This document shows positions 8,970-18,763 of a stretch of DNA of 64,000 nucleotides, piece after piece. The stretch covers positions 1 through 64,000 of the forward strand of contig JAFGKU010000101.1 of NCBI GenBank assembly GCA_016928415.1. The letters run 5' to 3'. The notes beneath the pieces are model-generated. The model saw only the letters and a program-made list of their open reading frames with translations, did not search any database and was not told the origin of the DNA. The translations under genes were made by a program, and so were the position numbers. Within the stretch, counting starts at the first letter, position 1; each line of letters starts with the position of its first letter. Origin of the DNA: Spirochaetales bacterium. GTDB taxonomy: Bacteria; Spirochaetota; Spirochaetia; SZUA-6; JAFGRV01.

Positions 8970-9816
8970 GCCGAAGGAAAAGCCTGCAGACCGCGCCCTC
9001 AATCCCACATCCATAGACCTGGGGGAATATGTCATCAATCCGTATTCGGGATGCGTTTTCGGCTGCCTTTATTGTTACGTGAGGAACAATAAATCGGTAA
9101 TGAAGCGCCGGGAAGCCTGGGGCTCCTACGTTGAAGCCAGGACCAACATTCCCTTGCTACTTGAAAGGGAACTGAAGGAAAAAAAGCCGGGCCAGGTCCT
9201 TTTGGGATCAACCACAGAATGCTTCCAGCCCGCGGAACGGAAGTACCGCCTGACAGGGCAAATTCTTGAAATACTGAACAAGCTTCGCGTAAAATACGTC
9301 ATCATGACGCGGTCACCGATGATTTGTGAATATATTCCCCTTTTAGAAAAGGGATGCTGCACGGCCATCTACTTTACCGCTAACATGTTTGCCCGTTCGT
9401 TGAAAAAAAAACTGGAACCGGGAAGTCCCGGTTTCAGGGAACGGTTCAAGGCGATAAACAGGCTGCTGGAAGCCGGCCTTCCCGTTATACCTTATTTTTC
9501 TCCCCTGCTGCCGTCAGTGTCTCTTTGGGAAACAGCCTTCAGGAATTTTCCGGCGGCAGAAAAATTGGAGATGGAATGCCTTAATTTCAACCTGCCCACC
9601 ATCAGGGCCATTATTGCCGCCGTACTGTCCGAGCACCCGGGGTTAAAGGCGCTTTATGAAAAAATGGCCATTGATGCTTCCTTCTTTATACAGACATGGG
9701 ATAAAATTGAGGATGATGTGCAGACAGCCTCAAAAAAGGCGAATAAACAGGTGCGGTTTCACAGGCACGCACCGGGTGATTTCTATCGAAACACGTACAA
9801 TGCGAAGGACGCATAA
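8962..9816 (+). CDS. Radical SAM protein, SPL-like family (second copy)
   Basis: YVINPYSGCVFGCLYCYVRN; similar to 3292-4128 product. Confidence 0.78.
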   Translation: MVKPKEKPADRALNPTSIDLGEYVINPYSGCVFGCLYCYVRNNKSVMKRREAWGSYVEARTNIPLLLERELKEKKPGQVLLGSTTECFQPAERKYRLTGQILEILNKLRVKYVIMTRSPMICEYIPLLEKGCCTAIYFTANMFARSLKKKLEPGSPGFRERFKAINRLLEAGLPVIPYFSPLLPSVSLWETAFRNFPAAEKLEMECLNFNLPTIRAIIAAVLSEHPGLKALYEKMAIDASFFIQTWDKIEDDVQTASKKANKQVRFHRHAPGDFYRNTYNAKDA

Positions 9817-10034
9817 AGTAGAATATAAATAAGAAAATCGCCTTTACTACTATAAGAAAATAAGGTTTATATCGTTTTTGATTGTTTCTCAATCCAGGAA
9901 TATGTTTTAAAATTCAAGGGAACAAAATGGAGAACTCCTAAAGGAAAGCTTTCAATACAGACGGGACATTTGGGTCCCCCCCCCGGTGTCTGATTAATTC
10001 CATGGGAGATGCGTTCATTTTTTATCTCCTTAAT

Positions 10035-10076
10035 AAAGGGCTGTCAGGAATAATACCCGGACAGCCCTTTTTTTAT
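10035..10076 (+). terminator. Rho-independent terminator
   Basis: AAAGGGCTGTC ... GACAGCCCTTT followed by T-rich tail. Confidence 0.75.
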
Positions 10077-10077
10077 A

Positions 10078-10160
10078 TGCACCTCTAAATAACCTTCCGA
10101 ATAAAATTTTTATAAAATCGGGGTTTTTCGAGGTTGCCCAGAATAAAATGATGGTTTAAA
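10078..10160. repeat. Dispersed palindromic element, copy 2 (degenerate)
   Basis: GCACCTCTAAATAACCTTCCGAAT...GGGGTTTTTCGAGGTTGCCCAGAATAAAATGATGGTTT. Confidence 0.65.
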
Positions 10161-10172
10161 AGTCCCATAATA

Positions 10173-11156
10173 TTATTCTTCTTTTATAATTGATTTATCC
10201 GGATTCTCCGATTCTGCCGATGTTGTGGCTGTTTCGTCATCGGAAAGCATCTGCGCTTTCTCATCCAGGGGCTTGCCCGTATTGCCGGTTGAACCTTCCA
10301 TCATTTCCAGGAAAGAGTACTTCTTTTCCAGGATTTCACCGGACGTTTCTTCTTCGTCCACGGTCCCGTAATGCACGAATGCCGGTTCGAGGGCATCACC
10401 GGTTTCATCGAAGACCCATCCCATGATCACGTTTTTAACATCCACATGCCTGACATTGGCATGTTCTTTTTGCTGGGCATCAAGTCTTTTGTCTATAGTT
10501 TTTTTAAGCATGTCCTTTTTAAGCGTTTTCAAGGCCGTTTCATCAATGGCTCCGACCGGCTTCCAGTTATTCAAATCAAAGGAGATAACTTCATTCGTAT
10601 CAGCATCAATATCCACAGACGCGAATGAATCAAAGACTGGCTGGCCATACAGCGTCCTTCCAATCCGCACGCTGTAGGAATACGTTTTTATATCCACGTT
10701 TTCAAGAATATTGCCGTCATCATCCTTCTCCTGGTCGGCACCGTAATCCTCCCTGACATAAAGCACCTTCAGGTCTTCGCCTTCTCCCAGTACATCCGGA
10801 ATGATTGTCCGGATGAAATCCGACGCGGCGTACCTGGCTCCGGCCACATTTTTTCTTCCCTTAATTCCTTTTAGCTTCCTGTTATCCACGTAAACAATTT
10901 TGTCGGCAAGCACTTCTTCCGCTTCAGGGTACTTGTTCATCACCCTGTTTTTATCCTTCTTATATTTTTCCTGTTTTTCCAGGATCGTGTTTTTATCTTC
11001 TTTCAGAAGTTTGGCATCTATTTTTTTCAACAAGGCATCGTTTTCCGCGACAACCTTCTCCAGTTCATTTTCAATATCCTTTGAGTAGGAAATATCAAAG
11101 GCATTTGCCGAAACGGCAACCATTACCATCAATAATACAATCACTATTTGTTTCAT
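10173..11156 (-). CDS. Secreted protein with PepSY/FTP propeptide-like character; candidate partner of the upstream gene
   Basis: Signal peptide MKQIVIVLLMVMVAVSANA; YSVRIGRTLYGQPVFDSFASVDIDADTNEVISFDLN resembles a peptidase-propeptide fold; begins 24 nt after the stop of 11181-12578. Confidence 0.5.
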   Translation of the reverse strand: MKQIVIVLLMVMVAVSANAFDISYSKDIENELEKVVAENDALLKKIDAKLLKEDKNTILEKQEKYKKDKNRVMNKYPEAEEVLADKIVYVDNRKLKGIKGRKNVAGARYAASDFIRTIIPDVLGEGEDLKVLYVREDYGADQEKDDDGNILENVDIKTYSYSVRIGRTLYGQPVFDSFASVDIDADTNEVISFDLNNWKPVGAIDETALKTLKKDMLKKTIDKRLDAQQKEHANVRHVDVKNVIMGWVFDETGDALEPAFVHYGTVDEEETSGEILEKKYSFLEMMEGSTGNTGKPLDEKAQMLSDDETATTSAESENPDKSIIKEE

Positions 11157-11180
11157 AATTATAACCTCCTGTACTTTTTA

Positions 11181-12578
11181 TCAGTCATACCAGTAATGAC
11201 TTTTTCTCCATCCAAAGTAATAGTTGGAGTCGCCCAGTTTATAGTCGGTGGAATGGCTCTGGGCAAGACTTTCATTCGCCTGGGGGACAATATAGATGGA
11301 GCTTGTTTCACCTAAATCGACATTCGGACACCAAAGCCAATGCTGTGTTTTGTCCGTGGCGCTTTTATTCGCGTTTTTCCATGCGTTCCAGATGGATTGC
11401 CCGCCGTCCAGGTTATTGGCAAAGTACTTGGCCTCGTACCAGTAGGAAGCGTGGTCCAGGAAAGCACGGCTCACGTTATGATGGTTTGAATGGTAGCCGA
11501 CCACGACGTGGATGCCGTCAAAAAAACCTTTTGTGATGCTGCCGTCAGAATTGTATTTGCTTTGCCAGCCCCTGGTCTGCAGCCAGCCCCAGGTTGTTTC
11601 ACTTTCTATCCTGACCGTCTGGCAGGTCATGAAGGCTATGTATTCAAGGTCGCCGCTTTTATAGTTCGTCCTGTGGCCGCCGCCCGCACTGCCTTCCGGG
11701 TGCGTGAAATCAACACCCACTTCATCCTCCGATGTAAAGCTGCCCCAGCCGCCATGCGCGTGGATATACACGAGGTCTACTCCGTCCGCATAAGACATCC
11801 TGTTCGAACCCCTGAACATCCATTCCCTTGACGCAAGAACGCTGCCGTAATAGTAGCTTCCGGAATCAAAGTGGTCGTCGAAGGAATTTCCGGAAACGGC
11901 ATGACGGGTTTCGTTGCCGCAGAGGGCAAGATATTCAAGGTTGTTGTCCGCCGTATACCGTACTTTACAAGTTCCTTCAGTTGTGTCACTATAGGCACCG
12001 ATAATGAAATAAGACGGCTTTTCGGCAGCAACGACCATGGAACCCAGACCGCCGTAATTGTCATTGTAGCCGATCAGGTTTGCCGACGAGTTGAGTAAAA
12101 GACAGTATGTATTGGATCCGGCGCTTAAATCTGTTGTTCTGAAACGCGTTTCCGCGTTTTTGGTACCGACATACAGTTTATAGCCGGAATAGCGGCCTTG
12201 ATTGATGACCTTTACACCGTTCTTGTAAAGGTCACAATTGGCCGCGGCATTGCTGCTGTACGACCTGACGAATACAATGTAGCTGCCCGGCCTCAGGGAT
12301 GCCGTGATCTTGGAACAGAGTCCCACACCGCCGTCATCATTTCTTGCTACCTGCCTGCATTCCGTATTCGACCAGAGGTACATGTAGGTATCACCCGTTG
12401 TATTCATGGTTTCCAGCGTTACGGTTGACGTGGACGCCACGCTGAAACTGTACCGCATGATCTTCTGGAAGGCATAGGTTCCTATCAGGTATTCCGTGTC
12501 GTTAGTATACCTGTCCCATGCCATAGCCCCGCTCAGACACAAGATGAGCAGACTCAGGGTTACGATAAATTTGTGCAT
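11181..12578 (-). CDS. Secreted DUF6345-like putative caspase-fold (clan CD-like) protein with N-terminal PPC-like beta domains
   Basis: Signal peptide; hydrophobic strand-His-Gly (DLVYIHAHGGWG) and strand-Cys (YIAFMTCQTV) pair, then GIHVVVGYHSNHHNVSRAF. Confidence 0.5.
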   Translation of the reverse strand: MHKFIVTLSLLILCLSGAMAWDRYTNDTEYLIGTYAFQKIMRYSFSVASTSTVTLETMNTTGDTYMYLWSNTECRQVARNDDGGVGLCSKITASLRPGSYIVFVRSYSSNAAANCDLYKNGVKVINQGRYSGYKLYVGTKNAETRFRTTDLSAGSNTYCLLLNSSANLIGYNDNYGGLGSMVVAAEKPSYFIIGAYSDTTEGTCKVRYTADNNLEYLALCGNETRHAVSGNSFDDHFDSGSYYYGSVLASREWMFRGSNRMSYADGVDLVYIHAHGGWGSFTSEDEVGVDFTHPEGSAGGGHRTNYKSGDLEYIAFMTCQTVRIESETTWGWLQTRGWQSKYNSDGSITKGFFDGIHVVVGYHSNHHNVSRAFLDHASYWYEAKYFANNLDGGQSIWNAWKNANKSATDKTQHWLWCPNVDLGETSSIYIVPQANESLAQSHSTDYKLGDSNYYFGWRKSHYWYD

Positions 12579-12780
12579 AAAGCCTCCTTTGTGAGAAAAT
12601 TATTTTTATTGATTTCCGGGTCCCTTCAAAACGTGTATGTAACAGGCAGTAGGTGCCATAAAGGTACCGCTTTTTAAAATCAATCAGTAATATAACGCGT
12701 AAAAAAAAATTAACAACTTAAAATTTAAAAAATAAAAAAAATTTAACAATTGGAATACATATTTGTAACAATTACGGGAT

Positions 12781-12817
12781 AAAAAAAAAGGAGGAGGAAC
12801 TGAGGCCTCCTCCTCTC
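12781..12817 (-). terminator. Rho-independent terminator of the 12883-15525 gene
   Basis: GGAGGAGG ... CCTCCTCC hairpin with A9 tract (T tract on the minus strand). Confidence 0.8.
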
Positions 12818-12882
12818 GTATAACTCAAGAACCATATACTGCGGTTCCAGGATCAACCATTATTTAAAACCCATGATTCCGC

Positions 12883-15525
12883 CTAAGGGAAATTCGTGAC
12901 CGTCGGGTTTCCTGTGTTGTTGATAACATAGCTTATGTGTCCCTGTGACAGGTCCTTGATGACCATGCTGTGAAAACGGACATTCGAATTCACCGGCGTC
13001 TCGATGGCCCTGGTCTGGTTTACGCCGCTGGCATGAAACACGCTGTAAACTCCCAAGCCCCATGCTTCGTGGGTTGTGACGCTATTGGCCACCTTGTACG
13101 AGGCCCAGCCGTTCACACCTGGTCCCGATGTCCAGGATGACTGGTTCGGGGGATCGTACGGGTCCTCGGACTGGTAAAAGTACACCCTGCCCCCATTGCC
13201 GTTCCAGAGTGCCTGGTACTGCTGGTAATGCTCAACGAACAACCCATAGGCGGTAACGTTGTTCCCGTTTACCACAATTCCATTGGCCGCCGTATTGCTG
13301 TTCCACCCCACGCCCGAACCGTGGTCGGCACGCCATATCCAGGTATGGTCAATGATCGTGTCGCTTGCGTTTATCCGGCAGCTGACCGTGGTTTTTCCCA
13401 CCGTGGCGCCACCGACGCGGAATATAACGTCATGTAAAGCGATGGGGTTGGCGGCGTGGCTGATACCCGGGTTTGTCCCGACTTCAAGCTGAACAGGGGA
13501 ATTGGAGGAGCCCGCATCGAACAAAACTCCGGAAAGCGTTACACCATCCACTTCCGCAATCATCATCGTGGCGGCACCGGTATTGGGCAGAAGCGTGGCA
13601 AATCCCATTCCAAGAACGATTGTATTCGCCCGGGTAATCCGTATCGTATTGTTCAGCCTGTATATACCCGGTGTCAGGATCAGGTTTTTACCTGCTGAAA
13701 GCTGGGCATTAATGGTGGCGTCCGAGTCAACACCCGCCCGCGCCACATAGAAATCACTGATGGGAAGCGTTGTACCCGGAACCGAACCGGAAGCCCAGTC
13801 GTAACCGGAGCTGTTTGTTTTCAGGGAAGGAACACGGACACTGTAGTTTCCCGAGGAATCGACCTGGAGGAAAGGTTTTTCCCTCAAAATCGGCGCCCGG
13901 GCGACTTTTGTATAAGGGGGGTTGGGGAAATTGCCCGAAGGCGCATCGACGACTCCCACGAACACCATATTCCAGTTTGATCCCGTCCAGCTGTTCCATT
14001 GGGTGTTACGTGTGATCCATTGCTGCTGTGAGCCTGAATCCACGTTGCCGTCAACCCGGCAGTTGGCCATCCAGCCGCCGCTGGCCCATCCGCCGTTCTG
14101 GTGAAGGACCACGTTGCCGCGTATGTGCATTTGACGGAACCAGATTGCCTGTGATACGGCCCATTTAACCGTCCCATTGCTGGGAATTACCGAGAAATTC
14201 GAAACGCCGCGCCAGAAATTACAGGTGGCGTTATTGCCGCTCAGGTACGCATCGGAATGGAGGTTTCCCGTAATGGAAACCGCATCCGGGCTGGAGCCAA
14301 GACCGATTACTTCCGTGTAGAAGCCGACACCGATATCAACCGGATAGGTGCCCGGCATAAATACCAGGGCGTCCCGCCGTGAACCGAACTGGCTGTTCTG
14401 CTGCGCGTTATAGACACTGTTGATCGTGTTCTGGATTGACGACATGGACATGGACGGACTGAAAATATGGACATTGGGCCCGAAATCAGGGGCCGTGTAC
14501 GGCCCGGTCGGAGTCGGTGCCGGGGTTCCCGTTACGATGGGAGTATTGACGGGTGTGGGCGTATTGATGATCGTATGGGGGTATAACTCGAACCAGTTGA
14601 TATTAAAACCGTTCGTGGCGGCGGACAAACGGACCGTATGGTTCCCTGGGGACAGGGTCACAACGGGACCCTGCACCGTTGTCCAGGATTGCCAGCCTCC
14701 GGTAACCGGTATGGTGGCCGGGCCCATGTCGACACCGTCAAACAAAAAGTTCAATGTACCGCTGCTGCTCAATGCCGCAACCCGGTAACCAATGGAGTAC
14801 ACGCCCCCGGTCGTAACGTGAACCGGGTATTCCATCCAGTCACCGGCATCGATCCATCCCACATTAATACCGCCTCCCGTGTCCGTGGTGTTTTCTGTCT
14901 GGATCCCGGACATGGCGAAATAATCCTCCGCTTCAATACGGCCGGGTATGGAAAATCCATCAGTGACGGACGTGGGTGTCGGCGTCGATGTATTGGCATT
15001 CGTGGCAGTGGGTGTCGGCGTTGACGTATTGATGTAAGGTGCCGTTGGGGTGGGCGCAGGTCCGGCATCACCAATGATAACGAACTTTTCCCATGTCCCG
15101 ACGGCGGTCCTGTTGGCAACCAGAGGGGATGCTCCTGCATCATCGGCGCAGACATACTGGTTGTTCGCCAGGGCCAGCAGGGAAACAGTACCGTCACTGT
15201 TCGTGATCAGCCTGAATTTTTCCCATGTACCGATCGCCGTCCTGTTGGCGATAAGGGCGGAGGCCCCGGCATTATCCGCGCAGACATACAGGTTGTTTGC
15301 CTGGGAAACCAGGGAAATTGTTCCGTCACTGTTGGTAATCCTGTCAAACTGTTCCCATCCGCCGACAGCCACACGGTTGGCAACCAGGGCCGAGGCGCCC
15401 CCATCCTCGGCACAAACGTATTGATTATTGGCCAATGCCCTCAGGCTGATGGTATCGGCAAAGGCCGTCCACAGACAGAGAAAGAAAAGCAGGCCGGTGA
15501 ATAAAAACTTCCATTTTTTTTGCAT
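12883..15525 (-). CDS. Secreted multidomain protein: triple fascin/beta-trefoil-like repeat, CBM6-like domain, TPT linkers, beta-helix domain
   Basis: Signal peptide; three ~44-aa repeats (ALANNQYVCAEDGGASALVANR...); GRIEAEDYFAMSG...INVGWIDAGDWMEYPV CBM6 pattern; C-terminal part parallels 1-2118. Confidence 0.8.
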   Translation of the reverse strand: MQKKWKFLFTGLLFFLCLWTAFADTISLRALANNQYVCAEDGGASALVANRVAVGGWEQFDRITNSDGTISLVSQANNLYVCADNAGASALIANRTAIGTWEKFRLITNSDGTVSLLALANNQYVCADDAGASPLVANRTAVGTWEKFVIIGDAGPAPTPTAPYINTSTPTPTATNANTSTPTPTSVTDGFSIPGRIEAEDYFAMSGIQTENTTDTGGGINVGWIDAGDWMEYPVHVTTGGVYSIGYRVAALSSSGTLNFLFDGVDMGPATIPVTGGWQSWTTVQGPVVTLSPGNHTVRLSAATNGFNINWFELYPHTIINTPTPVNTPIVTGTPAPTPTGPYTAPDFGPNVHIFSPSMSMSSIQNTINSVYNAQQNSQFGSRRDALVFMPGTYPVDIGVGFYTEVIGLGSSPDAVSITGNLHSDAYLSGNNATCNFWRGVSNFSVIPSNGTVKWAVSQAIWFRQMHIRGNVVLHQNGGWASGGWMANCRVDGNVDSGSQQQWITRNTQWNSWTGSNWNMVFVGVVDAPSGNFPNPPYTKVARAPILREKPFLQVDSSGNYSVRVPSLKTNSSGYDWASGSVPGTTLPISDFYVARAGVDSDATINAQLSAGKNLILTPGIYRLNNTIRITRANTIVLGMGFATLLPNTGAATMMIAEVDGVTLSGVLFDAGSSNSPVQLEVGTNPGISHAANPIALHDVIFRVGGATVGKTTVSCRINASDTIIDHTWIWRADHGSGVGWNSNTAANGIVVNGNNVTAYGLFVEHYQQYQALWNGNGGRVYFYQSEDPYDPPNQSSWTSGPGVNGWASYKVANSVTTHEAWGLGVYSVFHASGVNQTRAIETPVNSNVRFHSMVIKDLSQGHISYVINNTGNPTVTNFP
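15060..15455 (-). repeat. Three tandem ~132-bp in-frame repeats encoding the fascin-like domain
   Basis: Repeated [R/T]ALANNQYVCA[E/D][D/N][G/A]GAS[A/P]L[V/I]ANR[V/T]A[V/I]G.WE[Q/K]F. Confidence 0.75.
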
Positions 15526-16000
15526 TTTAACTCCTTTTAAGATTAACCATGGAGATCTCCAAAAACATCGCTCTTTACGGATTTTCAGAGTTGCCTCCTG
15601 AACAAATATCGTTTTTGTTTCAAATTCACTGTTAAATTCTGTATTTATAGAGATAAAAACATGGTTTTATGGAAAGCCTGAAATAAACATATCTACCTCC
15701 TTTTACACAAAAAAATTGATATTGTTTCTATTTAGGCCTGTTTCGATTTGAATAATAAAAGTTTAATGAGACTCAAGTATATTGTACCCCCAAATTCTGC
15801 TTATTTTAACGTGAATATTATATTCATACCTTTGTAAAAATTGGAAATAACTTGGTATTTTTATTATTTAATTTCTATTCTGCCATGAAGATTGTTGATT
15901 TTCAGACAGGATCAGTAAAACGAAATAAAATTACCTGCCGAAATCCCTTTACATATTCTATTTTTTTTAGTATTATTCCCGTCTCTAAGGAGGAATTGCG

Positions 16001-16210
16001 ATGAAAAAAGGTATTCATCCCGAGTACAATGATGTTGTCATAAAATGCGCCTGCGGAAATGAAATTCATACACGTTCCACAAAAAAGAATATTGAAGTGG
16101 AAATTTGCAGTGCATGTCATCCCTTCTTCACGGGTAAGCAGAAATTATTGGACACTACGGGCCGTGTCGAACGCTTCAAGAAGCGGTACAATATCAAAGA
16201 CGACAAATAA
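16001..16210 (+). CDS. rpmE: 50S ribosomal protein L31
   Basis: [27 protein letters not shown]...[31 protein letters not shown] aaggagg. Confidence 0.95.
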   Translation: MKKGIHPEYNDVVIKCACGNEIHTRSTKKNIEVEICSACHPFFTGKQKLLDTTGRVERFKKRYNIKDDK

Positions 16211-16225
16211 TAATTATAGATCATA

Positions 16226-16261
16226 GCAATTCTCAATATTCATTGAGAATTGTCATTTTTT
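16226..16261 (+). terminator. Rho-independent terminator after rpmE
   Basis: CAATTCTCAAT-attc-ATTGAGAATTG then tcattttttatt. Confidence 0.8.
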
Positions 16262-16262
16262 A

Positions 16263-17069
16263 TTAATCATGCAGATGCGAATCCCATTTTGAACGATTAA
16301 AATGTAATTTTTTTAATCTTTTTTCCATACTCACCCAATGGCTTCCCTTCCAGTAAATTTTATTGCAGGAAGGGCATTTCTTGAATTCAGAATAGTATTT
16401 TGCCACCCTTTCCGGGACAATGCCGGAAACCGCTGCTTTTTCAACTGTAATTAGTACCCTGTTGCATACAAGACAAAGGGTAAAGGGATGAAAGGCGTGC
16501 ATCAAATCGAACCGGCTAATCACTTCCTTCAACTGTGAATCCGGGTCCTTTGAACGGATACAATAACCATGCGTGATAATTTTCCGTTTCAGAAGCCCCC
16601 TGTCCCGGGTCAGAATAGCCCGGTGGTCCCTTTTGGAGATCAGCGCAATCTCGTCATCCGTATAGTCATTCGAGTACAGGGAATCAAAACCAAGGATTCT
16701 CAGGTATTTTGTCAGTTTCCCAAGATGCACATCCAGGACAAACATTACCTGCCGGAGAGGAACAGGCCGGACGCGTGAAAATCCCCTGATATCCAATGAT
16801 TCAAAAACAGGGTAAATGCTTACCCTGTCACCCGGTTTCAGCCTGTAGGAAAATTCCTCCGAATCACTGTTTACCAGTACGAGGTCCACTTCCGTATGAG
16901 GAATTCCCAGTTCTTCGATAACAGCTTTTAACGTGGTACCTTCTTTGAATTCCCGTTCAATCCATTGTTTTTGCATTGCCTCAGGGAGAAAGTCATTAAG
17001 CTCTTCATAAAAACGTAAAAAAACGGTGCCCATTAAATGGTCCTGATCTTCAATAATGGTCAAATCCAC
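16263..17069 (-). CDS. Mut7-C RNAse-domain protein with N-terminal ubiquitin-like domain
   Basis: FVLDVHLGKLTKYLRILGFDSLYSNDYTDDEI, ILTRDRGLLKR, C-terminal CLVCN...CPSCNKIYWKGSHW. Confidence 0.82.
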   Translation of the reverse strand: MDLTIIEDQDHLMGTVFLRFYEELNDFLPEAMQKQWIEREFKEGTTLKAVIEELGIPHTEVDLVLVNSDSEEFSYRLKPGDRVSIYPVFESLDIRGFSRVRPVPLRQVMFVLDVHLGKLTKYLRILGFDSLYSNDYTDDEIALISKRDHRAILTRDRGLLKRKIITHGYCIRSKDPDSQLKEVISRFDLMHAFHPFTLCLVCNRVLITVEKAAVSGIVPERVAKYYSEFKKCPSCNKIYWKGSHWVSMEKRLKKLHFNRSKWDSHLHD

Positions 17070-18712
17070 CTGCTGAAAAAACTTTTATCAAGGAATTTCC
17101 CAAGCGCCTTGATCAAGAACAGCCTTTTACATACAAGCAGGAAAATTAAAACAATAAAAATAAGGGCCGGAACATAGTCCCCTAGCAGGGTATACACGGT
17201 GGGTAAATTCTCCTTGTAAACGGGTACTTTCATAAAAAGAAAAGCGGGTTTGAAAAGCGGTAATGATTTCAGGGTATTGCCGTACGGCCCCACGACAGAC
17301 GTGACGCCGGCGTTTGTGGAACGAATCAATACCCTCCTGTTTTCAATACATCTGAACTTTGAAGCTATGAACATCTGCAGTTCGGCTGAATCGGTTTGCG
17401 ACCAGGATACATTGGTGAGATTGATCCAGAGATCGGCACCCTTGAGGATAAAGTCCCGGCACACATCGGGAAAAGAATCTTCGAAACAGATAGGTGTGCT
17501 GAATTTGAGCGTTTTACCTGATTTCAGCCTCGTTTCGAATACCTTTGCTTCCTTTCCGATTACCCACACGCTTTGCAGGCCAATGACCTGCTGGATGAAT
17601 TTCCGGACAACTTCAAAATCCCAGAGAGGATTGTATTCGGTAATCGGTACGGGATGCTGTTTCCCGTAATAACCAAGAACTTCCCCTTCCTTTGACAGGA
17701 GAACGGTGGAATTGACCGCGTCGTATGTATCCCAATCCGTTATGGTCGGGGCCCCTACCAGAAAATATGTATTTAATTTTCTTACGAACGGAAGCAGGGG
17801 ACCCTGCGGCGGAAACAACTCGAACTGCTTTTCGTTGCCTATTATGGGCCAACGGAGGGAAGTCTCGCTCCAGGCCACCAGGTCCGGTTTTTCCGGGGCA
17901 TCGGCCATTCCCTGGAAGGTTAATTTCTGGGCTTCCAACAAACTGATGACCTCATTATTATCCTCCCAGGAATTCTTGTTCTGTTGTACAAGCAGGACGG
18001 AGACTTCCTTTTCAAACGGTATTTCGCCGAATAAACGGTAAAAACCGTATGAGAGAGTTAATAATAGCAACACGATCAATACCATGGCCTGGCTTAAATA
18101 TACAGGTAATGGTTTCAAGTACGACCACGTTCTTAAGCTTTTATCCTTGATCCACAGGAAAAACCGGTTATATTGCAGGAAACCTTCTCCCACGATCCCA
18201 TTGAAGAAGGCCAACAGGAATGAAATTCCCCAGATTCCCGTTATATCGGCAATCTGGATCAAGGCGGATAACTGGTGCACGGGATGCGGTAATAATCCCC
18301 AGGGGAATCCCAGGAAGCCGGTTGACTTCAGGTATTCCCATACCGCCCAGACAGCGCCAAAGACCAGGGGCCGGTAATTGGGGAAAATTCTGAATAATCC
18401 AAAAAGAATGGGAAAAAAAATACTGAAAAAAAGAATGTAGGCCAGGGTTACGCCGCCGATTGTCCATACGGAATAGGACCCGAAATAGACAAGCCAGTAA
18501 TAGGTTGTGAGTGTCGTAATGACGGCAAAAATGATTCCGTAGAGTGCCGCCCGCCTGAAAGATCTTAGCCGGGTGAACAATATGTAAAGCGGTACCAGGC
18601 AAAAAAAAGCCACAAGCGCCTGGCCGTATTTATAGAATTCATTTGGTACAGCCAGCGGTATGAACAGCGCGGAGGTTAATAATAATAGAATGGACCTTAT
18701 CTTCGTCTTCAA
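17060..18712 (-). CDS. lnt: Apolipoprotein N-acyltransferase
   Basis: Multiple TM segments; nitrilase-like domain with WSETSLRWP, YGKQHPVPITEYNP, ICFEDSFPD. Confidence 0.88.
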   Translation of the reverse strand: MKTKIRSILLLLTSALFIPLAVPNEFYKYGQALVAFFCLVPLYILFTRLRSFRRAALYGIIFAVITTLTTYYWLVYFGSYSVWTIGGVTLAYILFFSIFFPILFGLFRIFPNYRPLVFGAVWAVWEYLKSTGFLGFPWGLLPHPVHQLSALIQIADITGIWGISFLLAFFNGIVGEGFLQYNRFFLWIKDKSLRTWSYLKPLPVYLSQAMVLIVLLLLTLSYGFYRLFGEIPFEKEVSVLLVQQNKNSWEDNNEVISLLEAQKLTFQGMADAPEKPDLVAWSETSLRWPIIGNEKQFELFPPQGPLLPFVRKLNTYFLVGAPTITDWDTYDAVNSTVLLSKEGEVLGYYGKQHPVPITEYNPLWDFEVVRKFIQQVIGLQSVWVIGKEAKVFETRLKSGKTLKFSTPICFEDSFPDVCRDFILKGADLWINLTNVSWSQTDSAELQMFIASKFRCIENRRVLIRSTNAGVTSVVGPYGNTLKSLPLFKPAFLFMKVPVYKENLPTVYTLLGDYVPALIFIVLIFLLVCKRLFLIKALGKFLDKSFFSRWI

Positions 18713-18763
18713 TTCAGGGTCCTTTCACTGGGAGTGATACAAAAAACCGCCGGGAATGGATCC

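Noticed and set aside
9960-9990. C-tract gggtccccccccggtgtc as a phase-variable homopolymer
   Set aside because: Intergenic and not in an evident promoter; too weak to call contingency behaviour.
15541-15600. Possible fourth palindromic element (tctccaaaaacat...attttcagagttgcctcc)
   Set aside because: Only short degenerate matches to the ends and core; insufficient without a computed alignment.
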